Part shown: in pieces, positions 34,735 to 46,539 of the stretch
How positions within the stretch are numbered: the first letter of the stretch is position 1
How the letters are laid out: every line of letters starts with the position of its first letter
NCBI GenBank assembly: GCA_003290165.1
Contig: QNQO01008328.1
Location: forward strand, 248,001 to 312,000
DNA: 64,000 nucleotides
Origin: Berberis thunbergii
Taxonomy: Eukaryota > Streptophyta > Magnoliopsida > Ranunculales > Berberidaceae
Direction: 5' to 3'
Notes under the pieces: model-generated
What the model was told of the DNA's origin: nothing
What the model saw: the letters and a program-made list of their open reading frames with translations, nothing else
Databases searched by the model: none
Position numbers and translations under genes: made by a program

Positions 34735-36190
34735 AAGAAGAAGAAGTTTGAGAAGGTAAGATCCTTCTTCTTCTTTACATCTCCTCTTCTTCTTATTATT
34801 CAGATCTTCTTCAGATTTTTTTTTTGCAGGGTTAGGGTTTTGCAGATCTAAGTTAAACAATCTTCTTCAGATCTTCTTTACGCCAAGTTAGGGTTATGTA
34901 GGGTGTGCGAGAGTTCCAGGAAATCGATTTCGAAGAAGGTAAGATCCATCTTCTTCACTCAATCACTTCCAATCTCTTGAATTCTCAAATTCTAAACAAG
35001 TTTTTTGTTCTAAAGTTTTAATTGTGGATTCTGGCGTGTATTTCTTTTTTGCAGGAAACCGGTGATTACCATCCACAACAATGGCATCCAAATGGCCCTG
35101 ATTTCTCTTCCATGGCTGGAAGTGGCAAGTATTTTGTGATGTCTTTCGAAAAAAAATGTTCTTGATGAGTTTTTCATCTATGAAATTTGAAGCTGAAAAG
35201 TGTTCTTGATTTGGTCGTATTTTTTTTCTTTTTCAGATCTCTTCTCCTCACTCTCTCCTTTCATTCTTCAGATCTTTTTTACTCCAAGTTAGGGTTTTGC
35301 AAGGTGTGCGAGAGTTCCAGGAAATCGATTTCGAAGAAAGTAAGATCCATCTTCTTCACTCACTCAATCACTTCCAATCTCTTGAATTCTCAAATCCTAA
35401 ACAAGTTTTTTGTTCTAAAGTTTTAATTTTGGATTCTGGCGTGTATTTATTTTTTGCAGGAAAACGGTGATTACCATCCACAACAATGGCATCCAAGTGG
35501 CCCTGATTTCTCTTCCATGGCTGGAAGTGGCAAGTATTTTGTGATGTCTTTCGAAAAAAAATGTTCTTGATGAGTTTTTCATCTATGAAATTTGAAGCTG
35601 AAAAGTGTTCTTGATTTGGTCTTTTTTTTCAGATCTCTTCTCCTCACTCTCTCCTTTCATTCTTCGATTCGGTGGACAAGGAGGAGGAGAGGTGAAGCCG
35701 AAGAGGAAAATGAAGACGCCTTCGCAAATAGAGCTGGTAAGTGATTGATTGGTTGAAGATTTTGTTTTGATTTGTGTGTTTTTATGTTTTTGATTTGATT
35801 GTTTGTTTAGGGTTTTGATTTGTGTGTTTTTAATTGGAAACAGTGGAGACTTATCCTCCGGAATCGTTGAGGGCGGAGCTGTCGGTGAATATCTTTTGGA
35901 TCTTAGAGAACCCAAGTGTTCTTGGTGATGGGGTTTTGGAGAAATTCGGAAAGGAGTTGCCTTTTTTGTCGCCAAGGTACTTTAAATGTTGTTCAATTTT
36001 ATGGTTTTTGTGATTATATGTGGTTGCTTTAGTTCACTGATTCTCATTTGGGAATTTTAATCAAAAAGTGTTTTGTGGTTGCTAAGGTGTTTTTGGTAGG
36101 GAAAGCTTTGTCGATTCAGGCGCATCCAGATAAGGAGTTGGTGGAGGCTTTGCTTCAACCAACACAAGTTTTTGTTTGATTACAATTCAG
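34735..36190 (+). pseudogene. Chimeric fragment: RINGLET-type homeobox head joined to mannose-6-phosphate isomerase
   Basis: An exon ending at 35736 reads FGGQGGGEVKPKRKMKTPS then QIEL before GTAAGT. After an intron, LETVETYPPESLRAELSVN follows. This is the start of the homeodomain of plant RLT (homeobox-DDT) chromatin proteins, with the KAYA part of the helix missing. Without a break the frame changes to IFWILENPSVLGDGVLEKFG and KELPFLS, the mannose-6-phosphate isomerase pattern. A second exon at 36087-36190 reads KALSIQAHPDKELVEALL and ends at TGA. The isomerase links fructose-6-P and mannose-6-P; the metal-binding QAH motif is present but most of the enzyme is absent. A leader exon with donor AAG/GTAAG lies near 34756. 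It is a fusion of two fragments and is unlikely to be functional. Confidence 0.7.
34864..35665 (+). repeat. Tandem duplication of about 401 bp upstream of the chimera
   Basis: Two adjacent copies, about 34864-35264 and 35265-35665, share leader, intron and exon-like sequence (GAGTTCCAGGAAATCGATTT at 34911 and 35312, offset 401). Each has a TTTTTTGCAG acceptor followed by a frame DYHPQQWHP.GPDFSSMAGSG, whose source gene I do not recognise. Both copies keep splice-like GTAAGATCC. Confidence 0.85.
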
Positions 36191-36508
36191 GTACCCCAAA
36201 AGGTCATTGAGTTGTTTTTTTGATTAACTTCTTCTACCCATGTTAATTATGTTGCTTCTTTCTATGTTTTGGGATTTAGGGTGCTTAAATCTTGGACTTT
36301 TTGTTGTTCAAGAGATAATTGGGGCTTTCTTTGATTTCCATGACTGAATCTGAATTCCTAAAAGTCTATCTGCCTGCAGTTACTCTTTGGGTTCATTCAA
36401 TTGATAGAGGTTACTCAATTTGTGCTTTAATTTGCATTTGACAATCTGAATTACCAACTGTTGCTTCTGTTACTTTTTTTGAGTGATTGTGTGTACTGAA
36501 GTGTGGGG

Positions 36509-36569
36509 TTGGGGTTGATTAACACAACAAGCAAGACACGCACTTGGGGTTGATCAACACAACAAGCAA
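36509..36569. repeat. Direct repeat of 26 bp
   Basis: TTGGGGTTGATTAACACAAC-type units at 36509-36534 and 36544-36569 differ at one base and are separated by 9 bp. Confidence 0.85.
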
Positions 36570-37070
36570 AGCAGAGATAATGAAATTTTGTGGGTTGGAT
36601 TTATATTTTGATGGTTTGTCATATTTGATTGGTAGATATAAAAAATTTTGAACATTTTTTACTAAATATAAATAAAACCCCAATTGTGAGTATTCGACAT
36701 TGCATAATCTGCGATAGTGCCAACGGCACAGGTATTACACTAGTGAAAGTACATATTATGATAGAGTGCAATATCTTATTGCACTTATGATTCATCAACA
36801 TGATCAGAACATGTGCTTGTATAATTAAATTGTAAATTATGTGACACTTTTGTCATAAACCTAGTTGTTCGTGTCTTAAAATTTATTATTGGCTCATCTG
36901 CTCCCACTGGTAATGAACATTCTTAATCATGATTCAAAAACTTGAAATCTTTTATAAAGTAGTATAATTTTTCATTAACACAAAATGTGATTGCATCGGT
37001 TATGAATGTCAACAACAATGTTGAAAGAAAGATGTTAGCAATGATTTCAAGGCAACGAAGAAGAAATATA

Positions 37071-37390
37071 TGTCATGAACCAACCAACTCTCCCAAAAGC
37101 TTGAGCTTTCCAGGAGGGGAAGGTCCATGACTAGAATCGTAACATTGCCCCACGCTTCCAAAGTCGACGTCCTCGTCGGCCTACTCTATTGACACTGGCC
37201 TGATGAGCTTCTCTCACCTACCAGTATTCAACAACTTAGCACTATGCCCATGCATAATTCTAAATTATTTTAATCCAGCCTATAGGTTTGGATGTGGGTT
37301 TGGCTCTGATACCAATTGTCATGAACCAACCAACTCTCCCAAAAGCTCGAGCTGTCCAGGAGGGGAAGGTCCATGACTAGGATCGTAACA
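37071..37390 (-). mobile_element. Complete TRIM retrotransposon (320 bp, 74-bp LTRs)
   Basis: LTRs 37071-37144 and 37317-37390 start TGTCATGAACC and end ATCGTAACA, and they differ at three positions. A perfect 5-bp duplication ATATA flanks the element (37066-37070, 37391-37395). The primer-binding site TGGTATCAGAGCC (minus strand, 37302-37314) lies 2 bp inside the right LTR, so the element runs on the minus strand. GGAAGCGTGGGGCAA next to the left LTR is the polypurine tract. It encodes no protein and must be moved by another element's enzymes. Confidence 0.93.
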
Positions 37391-37591
37391 ATATAAGATT
37401 GATCACGCGTTTTAATATTTATCCATTAGGTCTTACGATGAAACATAACTACGCCTAACATGATTCAACACTTATCAAATAAACGATCCGATTCAGTTGG
37501 AGCGAAATGTGAGTTAACACTAATATGAGACGAAAGAAAAAAATTTATATGTAGGAATGATGAATTGAATGAAAGCAGTGAACGCACGCAC

Positions 37592-37793
37592 CTGAAGATA
37601 AGCGGAAGAGAAGACGTGAAACTGAAGAAGACGAAGAAGAAGCCTTGATTGATAGAATATCTCAGCTTCCCCGACTTGGACAATGAAGATGAAGAGGTTG
37701 AAACCCTAAAGAAGCTCGTTCTTGCTCCTCTTCTCTGATTAGTGCCCACTGTGGTGGAGACTAGTGATGTTGCTGACGAGAGTAGTTATATTT
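37592..37793 (-). promoter_or_regulatory. Promoter-like region and leader exon of an unidentified gene
   Basis: The minus strand has AAATATAA (37786-37793) as a TATA-like box. A TCTTC-rich leader follows and ends at 37592 with TTCAG/GTGCGTG, a good splice donor. An ORF starting at 37749 runs through the donor and shows no family. No downstream coding exon was recognised, so this may be the head of a lost gene. Confidence 0.35.
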
Positions 37794-38810
37794 TATTTTA
37801 CTAGGGTATGCCCCATGGTACTCCATATAATTTTATTTTTATTTTGTACTGAATATCTCTTTCACAATCCCTATTTTGGCTCTGAATCAGTATTAAAATT
37901 TAAGCTTATTTTAAATTAAAAATATATATTATAAATTTTAGAGTTAGACTAAGTTAAATTTGAATCAGTTGGGGAAAAATTTAAACGCCGAAAATGAATT
38001 TTCCCCCAATCTTTGAATTCACCAAAATATGAAGTTTAGAATTTTTGTTTAAATGTGCATTAAGATGCCCGACTCATTTTTTTTTCTGGTATGATCGGCC
38101 CGTCTCACTGCTTTGAAAATATAAAAAACGCGAAATACTTTATATGTTTTTTAATTATAGAATATATTTATAAAATTTTAGCGCTCGTGTTGATAATTGA
38201 TTTTGTTGAAAAGATCTTGAAAACGCATTTCAACGATATTAACTTTACCAAAATCTGATAACGATGTAGAAAGTTGTGATAATTTTGATTTTGCTAAAAA
38301 CAAAACACAATATTTTCTCTTTCCACCACATGTACATTTGAACAATTTCTTTCAAAAGTTTTTCATTAATTTTGTCCTTCTACATGTTTTATATTTACAA
38401 ATATGACATCATGAGAAATGAATCTCAACTCTCAAATTCAATACATTTTCCAACTTTTAATCCTAACCATCTTTTATCTCTAATTCTTTCGATTTGACTT
38501 TATCCCAGTCAGTAATGAATAGTAAAACACAACTCTAAATTGTAATATAGATTTTTGTTTTGTAATATAAAAAGCAAATCCATAAAATTAAATAAATTTG
38601 TAATAATTAATATTTTCTCTTCTATCTGAGCATAGCAGAAAATAACACGTAATGTTATCGAACAAGAGGATGAGATAATGACTCTCAACTCACATGGAAA
38701 ACATGGATGCTTCTAAAAAATAAAAATAAAAATCAATGCCTTTTCTCGAGAACGAAACCGGGGAATACTGCACCACTATACTACAATTGGTTGGCCTGGC
38801 CTTGCCTGAT

Positions 38811-40219
38811 TAGGGATGGCAGTGGGAAGGATTTTCACAGATATTCGCCCCACTCGTCCTGTTTGGAGCGGATTTGGCTAAGGTTGTATGGAGCTTGGGG
38901 CGGCTATGGATATTCAAACTGTATCCTTCTTATTCAGGGTGGATACGGATTTGGCTATACCCGCCCCACGAATATCCGTTTCACTGTGGAAATTACTGAA
39001 ATGCCCCTGGTTTATATAAAGGGAAAATGAACCCTAACTCAAAATCAGATCTGAGATCTCTCATCTCACATTCGGCTCAACCCACCTTGCTCCCTCCTTG
39101 CGGCTCTCAGTCTTACAGTCTCAACCATCGGATCCCTCAACGCTCAATGATCGATCTCATCTCCCTCATCGATCAATTTCAACGCTCAATGATCTCTTAT
39201 CTCCCTCCTTCTGATTCTGCTCAACGATCGATCTCATCTCATCTCCCTCAACGACCGATCTCAACGCTCAACGATCTCTTTTCTCCCTCCATCTGATTCT
39301 GCTCAATGCTCAACGATCGATCAATCAAGCTTGCATCTTGCAGTGGCCCGTCAGATGTTGGGATTGCAAAGGAATGTGGCTTCACTTCACTCTCCATCCG
39401 CATTGTCAAGGTTCTGAATTTCATTGACATTTTCAATGAGTACATGCAGTATATCAATTTGTTTGTAAGGATTCATGTGTTTAACTTATATGGGGATGCA
39501 TATTTACTTGGTCAGTAGATATTTGAGTAGTAAACCAACAGAGTAAAATGTATGTTTACAAAAAAAGGGCATGGATCATGATGCAGTAGATTTTCTCTAG
39601 GAAACCTCTCATGGAAAAGTCATCTTCAAGGAATAATTATAGCAGACCATCTAGATTGCTATGTACCTTTGCGTATATTCTTTTATTTGTGTGATGGTAA
39701 TAATCATCTAATTATACTGGTCTTGGTATTATTTCCATGACTGATTCAAAAGATATTGAAACCATTGTTGTTCTATTATATATTCCTCTTTCTGATTTTC
39801 ACCAGCCATTAGGCTATTGCTCTTTTTGTTGATTGTATTTCAGGGGCGATATACCCCATATGTTTCATTGTATCTTCTCCTTTTTTTGTTGATTGTTTTA
39901 GATCATGATTCTGATAATTGGGTTTCGTTTTCTCTTTCGTGCCATTTAAACATGTTGCAAGCCCAAATTTTCAACTACAAAAAATTCCAGGCCCAAAACA
40001 ATATGGCGGGGAGGATCGGAGCGGGAACCAGCAACCCACCAGCAAAATCGTAAACCTGTAAACGGATTGGCGGAGCGGGGCGGATATCCGCCAATCCGTA
40101 CGGGGCGGTTATGGTTTTTAAATAAAATTGCAAGCGGATTAGCGGGGCGGATTTGGGGATCCGCTATTCCTGACGGAACGGAGATGGATTTGCTCAAATT
40201 CGCCCCATTTCCATCCCTA
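38811..40219. mobile_element. hAT-like element with GGGGCGG-rich ends
   Basis: Terminal repeats TAGGGATGGCAGTGGG and, reversed, TAGGGATGGAAATGGGG are flanked by imperfect 8-bp repeats TGCCTGAT (38803-38810) and GGCCTGAA (40220-40227). Subterminal clusters contain GGGGCGGAT and ATATCCG. The interior has repeated CAACGCTCAATGATC-type sequence (39130-39320) and a TTGCAG/TGGCCC junction near 39342 that could be a captured exon. No transposase was found. It resembles the nested element at 10521 in style, not in sequence detail. Confidence 0.75.
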
Positions 40220-40290
40220 GGCCTGAAGAGCTTTTGATAAAAAATTTAATTCTTGGAATGCAACATTTGTTATACATCTATCAACAATTC

Positions 40291-40448
40291 TAGCTAGCTA
40301 GGCCAGCCAACCATTTTTGTTAGGGTTTGGCCCTTTTACAATTTTACCATTTCTATAAATGATGTTTGTGGTTGTGTTTTAAAGATAATGGATAAAATTG
40401 TAAAAAGGCCAACCCTGACAAAAAGAAATGGTTGGCTGGCCTAGCTAC
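40291..40448. mobile_element. Foldback MITE, copy 2
   Basis: A near-perfect hairpin. The arms TAGCTAGGCCAGCCAACCA and their complement pair over about 60 bp around a loop TTTGTGGTTGTGTTTTAAAGA that matches the loop of the 6013-6176 hairpin. Confidence 0.8.
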
Positions 40449-40602
40449 TTAGCAAAACTAATTCATCTATAGATGATCTCGTTGTCTTGTCGTTTTACTA
40501 GGAGTTCAAACTTCTCTTGGAGAAGAGAAAACAAGAGTACATATCACTTTAGATACTTCGCAGTACACTTTGCAATAGAAATTTTTTTTTCATGTTTTGC
40601 AG

Positions 40603-40870
40603 GACTTTATTAAAACGACCATAACTTGCTCATTTCAAAACATTTTCAAGTGATTCAAGTTGTGTTTATTAGATAACTGAGAGTACTACAAAATTTATGT
40701 GAACTTGATAATTGATCTCGATTGAGCACATGAGTTGGCCGAAAGCCAGAAACACTATCCCATTTTCATTTTTCGGACAGATTTGCGTGACTTTAGTAAA
40801 ATGACCATAACTTGCTCATTTCAAAATATTTTCAAGTGATTCAAGTTGTTTATTAGATAACTCAGAGTAC
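40603..40870. repeat. Spaced direct duplication of about 83 bp
   Basis: 40603-40687 and 40789-40870 share ACCATAACTTGCTCATTTC and the following 55 bases with few changes. The segment to about 41230 resembles 1.9-2.16 kb and may belong to a Mutator-like end. Confidence 0.7.
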
Positions 40871-41617
40871 GACAACTTTCATGTTTTGATAAACTTGAGA
40901 ATCAGTCTCAATTGAAGGTTTAAATTGGTTCGATAAAGATTTTGAGAGTTTTTTAAGGAGAGGGAGGAAATTTGCAAGCGATTTGGGTGTGGAAATGGAT
41001 TTTGAAGAGATTTGAAAAGGGAAATGTCAAATAAGAGAAGAATGAACCATTGTCGATTTGAATGGTGAGGAGAAAAAATAGATGATTTTTGTTTATATAG
41101 GTGGTGTGAGAAATTAAAAAAAAAAAACCAATAATAATAATAATATTAATAAACTCAATGTTGGTGTGAAAAAGATGATATGGTGGTGCAAACTAATCGT
41201 TGCCTTTATTTTATTTAACATTAAGGCAACGCCTAAGCTAAGACTAGTCAGCCTAGTGTGCAAAGGCACCACCAATGAGTACATAGCGCACTAGAGCTCA
41301 ATTTTTCTGAACTGGGGGATGGTCATAAGATGATTATCAATAGAAACAACTATGTATATTGGCATTTTTCAGAAGTTCACCATCCAAGACAAATAGAGAC
41401 CACGCACTCGTTCATTTGCAGACAATACCAAGTCTATATAATTACAATTTACAACCTAACAAGCAGACAGGTCTGATCGTAATCACTTTCCGTCCATGCG
41501 AGCAAGTTTATTCACAGTTGAATAAACAAAAGGAAGACAAATGCCTTTGACTGAGGGTACATATAGAACATTTGAGATTGACGGACTCAGGCTCAGGCAC
41601 AGGCTTAGCTAGAGAAT

Positions 41618-44380
41618 CATTGTTCTTTCCATATACGACCAGTGACTCGCAACTTCAACTCCTGCCTGTTGCCTCCAGAGAAAAAAAGTGCCATACTGCG
41701 ATGAATGACCAAACCATCATAACTGTCCCGAACCTTCCTGTGACTGTCACGAATGCTCCTTGGCACTCCCTGCCATGTGCTTACGACCATTGCCACCCAC
41801 TTCTAGACTGTAACTGAAATTTTTTGCCTCATTGTCATCCCCCATGAATCTCAAGAAAGCCATGTATACCGGAGCCATCCCCAACAGGAAGGCCTCGAAA
41901 TGGAGACAGAAATGTTGGCCAAAGCAATTAAAAACCTGCAATGAAATCAAAAGGTGAGAAGTGTCACAACATGATGCTGGCAGCCGATAACAAGAATAAA
42001 AAGGTGTTATCATAAATTCAGCATGTTAGGCTCTAAACAGTGTACAAGTTTCTACAGGGGATCAAGGCGGAAGCAATGCCTGCAGCGCCCGTGGAAAGCT
42101 GTTACATCAACTTCAACTTACTATATATGCTTAAAGCTAAGAATGCTAGATCAGACACTAACAGAGTATATGATGCAAATATTTGAAAGAAACAGAAAAT
42201 ATATAAACTTTGAATCCATTGGGTCTCTGTATGGAATGAAGATCCTAATGTTTTCACTAGTGGATCCACAAATTTCTATTTAGGTGTTGTATATACTCAT
42301 TACCTTAGAAGTTTAGGAATACGTAGTCCCAGACACAAGGTAAGGAGCCTGTCCTGGGCACCTATCACCCTAGGTAAAAGACTACAAGCCAATATTTTAA
42401 ATATATATATATACCCAGGCGACCACCTGGAACTGCAAAATTTTTTTAAGCATTTAAGTGGCACCTAGGATATAGCCATATATGCAAGGCGGTTAGGTCT
42501 AGTATAGCTTGCCTAGTAAATCTAGGCGCACCTTGGTGTCGCCCAAGACTGCATACGTTTAGGGTAAATTTCTTCAAAGCTATATATGGGCAAGTATAAA
42601 ATCTCACATAATCTGTGGTAATTATAGTCAGCCACTGATACCAATCGACTATAGAAACTGCTGTTTCACCATAATTCTTATCATATAAAGCAAGGAAAAA
42701 AGATGGAATGCATGCAAACACACAAGAATGATAGGGGCAGAGTTAGCATACAGTGAGCATCCATGTTGCATTCTCGACCTCTTGAGGGTTGGATTTGACA
42801 TATCGATGGTTGAATGTACAGCCGTCATGCATATCTACCTTGTGATCATTTTTCAGATGAGTTACAAGTGTGGGGATATCACCAGTTACCAAACACTCGG
42901 AACCTGCATAAGGGCAATTATAGGGCCTGAATCTGCAGAGCTGTTCATGTTTCAACTTGCTGTAGTATGGAAATACATCAGGGCATCCATGGGTCTCATA
43001 TAAACATGGAAGCTCAAGGGACTCTGCCACTTTCTCAAGAGCTAGGCATCTTATGTTTCCAAGTTCGTAACGACAAGTAGGACAGTGATTATGCACTCTG
43101 AGTTTGCAATTTGAGCAGAGCGTGTGGCCAATTAGGACACTGCAAATAGGAAACAAATGAGAAATAATAAATTTCATAACAAAAGATGTGTACCTCTCAT
43201 GCATAATGTTATAGATTTTAAAAATAAATAATTAAATAAATATTCTGTAATATATAAATAAACAAAAAGGAAATGCCCCACAGAATGATAAGAATGCTCA
43301 AAATTTCCTAACAATATTTGTATCATCACAAGCAATGGGTTTTGCTCAAACCTATTTGTGCCCTTTGGCCTCACCAATGACACAGCCATCATTTCAAAAT
43401 GTCAAAAGGGGTTTTGACTTGCCCTCTTCCTCTGCTCCCTTTTGGATGGATCCAGAACTATATCAAGTAAAAACTGATCAAACCACAAATAAATCCAAAA
43501 TTTCACACAATTTTCAGACATGTCCAGTTTGTATACAAGATTGGTCATGGTTGAGCTTGAAAGATGACCAAATTGCTCCTAAAAACAACTTGGACATATC
43601 CAAATTGTGTAAAGTTGATTTTTCATAAACCCAAACAATGGCAGGATCAATCATACTTTTACCAAGATTGATTCCAAAAGTACACCCTTTGTGTGGGACC
43701 TGCTGGCATTTAATGAGCTCATTCTCCCTCTTGGGGAAAGAAACATCATTAAATTTCATGAAATGAAAAAAAAAAATTAATAAATATAAAAACTCAAAGA
43801 TGGGGAAATAAGGAATTTTTTTTTTGAGAATTTCCATCAAGAAAAGGGTAAATGAATTTTCAAGGAATAACATTGACTAATAAATACTTCAGACTAGATC
43901 AAACAAAATGCAAATTGATTGAAACTACTACAATATACAATATCATCAAAAGGAATGGAAAAGCAAGAGGCAACATCCAAACAAATTCGGGATAATCATC
44001 ATGACTTGAGCCTCGTGATAGAACGCAGGAAGAGAAGAAAGAACACTAGTGTGGAGAAAAAACGGTAAGCTAATCTAGGTTATGGCAAGCACTATTTAAG
44101 AAGAGTAGAAGTTGCATTCCTCTGGAACAGAAAAATATTAGAATATAGCTTAAGAAAGAGGAAAGACCTGGTGTATTGGAGGGTACATTGATTTGGTACA
44201 AACTGGGCACTCCAGAAGCTCATGCACACCATTAGTCGATGATATTCCCGCTTTAACACCAGAAGTGTTGGGTGGTTTATTGAGCTGGAAACTCTCCACA
44301 TCGTCATTTGTAGTAGAGATCTCTGTATCTACACAGTAAGAACTAGTAACATCCATGCAAATACTACTTCCTGGAGCCAT
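41618..44380 (-). pseudogene. SINAT-type RING E3 ubiquitin ligase gene with two frameshifts
   Basis: SINA-family E3 ligases (here closest to Arabidopsis SINAT1/2, MAPG start) ubiquitinate target proteins through an N-terminal RING and bind them with a TRAF-like domain. Exon 1, 44380-44168: ELLECPVCTKSMYPPIHQ. Exon 2, 43139-42752: GHTLCSNCKLRVHNHCPTC completing the RING, then the zinc-finger region (CPDVFPYYSKLKHEQLC) to NATWMLT. Exon 3, 41935-41618: FNCFGQHFCLHFEAF, GMAPVYMAFLRFMGDDNEA, then, after a frameshift, the tail ending LRVTGRIWKEQ. All three introns' borders follow GT/AG. One extra T at 43132-43133 and a two-base loss near 41778 break the frame. Otherwise it is very well conserved, so assembly error is a real alternative. 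Confidence 0.87.
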
Positions 44381-44399
44381 CCTAACATGAACACTGATC

Positions 44400-46250
44400 T
44401 TTCTTGTTCAACATGAACTTATGAATATGTATGTTAGATTGCAGCATTCCATCTGCATCTCAAAAACGTGAAATCAAGTACGCAATTGACAAGTTTCCCT
44501 TCCAATTTTCAGTCCACGAGTCCTAAATCAGTCTCCTATGTAATACTTATAACAAGCCAAAACACCTGCCACAATGTAAAAATATATTTCTCTAGTCACG
44601 GGTTGAGCTCTTATAGTCTGAGAAATGGTTTTACTTGACAGAAAGATCAAAAAGTGAACAAATTAGAACAGAAACATGATATGATAAGAACCTTGAAAAC
44701 CAGAACTAGAACATTAAGTGTGGCAGACCACTACCATAATACAACATTGCAACAGTGTAACAACTGTTACAACGATTTGTTTAGCGAACAGTGTATGTTT
44801 TTGGACAGGTTGGCCATGGGTAAAACTCTGTTACCTATTGTTCATACTTATTTTAGTTATATCTTTGCATGTAAACTCAAATGTTTTGATTTTGGGGCCT
44901 TAATTCTTTAAAGGTCGCCTTGCTTATTTTGCTCCTTGAGTGTTTAAAAAAGTAATACTGAAAAAATGGCAATATACCGTTCAGATTTGGAAAAATATTA
45001 CAGGTTGAAATTTAACCTATTTATTATTAACACCACTGGAAACTGTTTCAACGATCCAATTCAACACCACCAATTAATATCAGAAAAATCGAATACAATC
45101 ACGAAGTCAATATGATTATGTATTAAAAGATTAATCACAAACAAAAGGGATATTAGGTAGAGCACCTCGTTTGTCATTTAATTTGTTCTACAAGTTTAGT
45201 AATGACCATCCCCGATCATGTCAAAACTCAAAAGTAGTGATGATGGGCATCAAAATGAAAAGGGGAAGATTGAACAGACAGTAGCACCGGAGATGAAGAA
45301 GATTGAACAGTTGATTGCACAAATTCTAACAGCCAACAATAAGACCAACGAGCACCCAACAACCCCTCAAGGTCGATCGTCACTGCCGACATCACCTATG
45401 CTGCCACCAGCAACATCATTGGCGATAAAGTGCATCCCAACAAGTCAACAACCCTTGTCGACCCTCCAAAGGCGCACCTTCCTACACCAAGTCATGTGGA
45501 GAAAAAAATCAATTTCGTGGGGTTATTTGCCCTCCACCCCCGATTCAGTCTGCACAATCGCATATTCTAACTTAAGTGACTCAAGGGATTCTGATGTTAT
45601 TCATAGCCATAGGACCTACCGTGTTCTGCCACAAACTTCTCCATATTTTAATTTTGGGATTCAGACTTCGCCACGGCTTGACAGGCTATGTACCTCTGTG
45701 GGACTGTGTATATAATCCAGCTTGGATCAATTTCATGGCTAATTCTATGGAAATGTTTGCGCACAATATTCAAATCATGAAGTGGATATCCCACGAACCA
45801 ATGATTCAAGTGGGACTTCATCTTTGATGGTCGAATTTTAATTTGTTTGTTCATGGTACAAGCAAGTGAAGCAACTACCAAGGACAAGTTTGAGGCTGAC
45901 TTCTACTCGTGCACTTCGCCTGGTGTTCGGAACTGGTTGCTTGTGCTCGTCAGATTTCTCGACTTCAAGCTCGATTACAAGCTTCTTCAACCCAGGAAGG
46001 GTGATGTAAGTGGGTTAGTTAATTAGTATATGTGTAATTGAGCCAGATATAATAAAGCCCGCATTAATTAGGGCATTAACCAAAGTAAGTTTAGGGTTAG
46101 TTTACTTTCCATAAAGTTGAGCATTGAAGTTGGTTGAGTGATTGAATAAAATCTATGTTTTATTTATCTCTTTTAGGGTTTATCACAGTTCTAAGTTACC
46201 TTTAATTTAGTATAGAATTCATCAAGATGATACTTCCTCAAGGATGTCGT
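44400..46250. other. Intergenic DNA, possible retroelement remnant
   Basis: No gene recognised. A 165-codon plus frame (45218-45715) is Thr/Ser/Pro-rich with no known family. 45990-46030 reads AGGAAGGGTGATGTAAGTGG, which looks like a polypurine tract at the start of an LTR, but no partner LTR was found. Confidence 0.3.
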
Positions 46251-46256
46251 GGTGCC

Positions 46257-46534
46257 CTAAAGAAAATAACAGAAAATATTTTCAACGGCGAATGCCATTG
46301 AGACTAGAATTGTTGTTGTGGACATTAGGAACAATGGGATGTTTGCTAGTGTCTCTTTATTAGGGCTACCGTTCCTACTTTGGATTTGTATCTCCACTTC
46401 CACATCACCAAGGGATTTCCAATTCGCTTGACCACTCGATCCCATGTCTTGTAGTTCTTGTACCAATGTCCAAGGGAGAGGCCAACATATTTACCTAGCA
46501 AAGAATGTGTTTTACACCTTAACCCACTAAACAC
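46257..46534 (-). pseudogene. LINE reverse-transcriptase fragment
   Basis: Two overlapping minus frames together give the pattern after the RT palm in plant L1 elements: GLSLGHWYKNYKTWDRVVKR, MWKWRYKSKVG, then TLANIPLFLMSTTTI and VENIF, with a frameshift near 46360. Both ends are truncated, and no poly(A) or target duplication was seen. Confidence 0.55.
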
Positions 46535-46539
46535 AATCT

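Noticed and set aside
39027..39296. 89-codon ORF rich in Ser, Gln and Leu
   Set aside because: It comes from imperfect repeats of CAACGCTCAATGATC inside a hAT-like element.
45218..45715. 165-codon plus ORF
   Set aside because: Low-complexity Thr/Ser/Pro composition with no recognised family or gene signals; kept only as a note on the interval.
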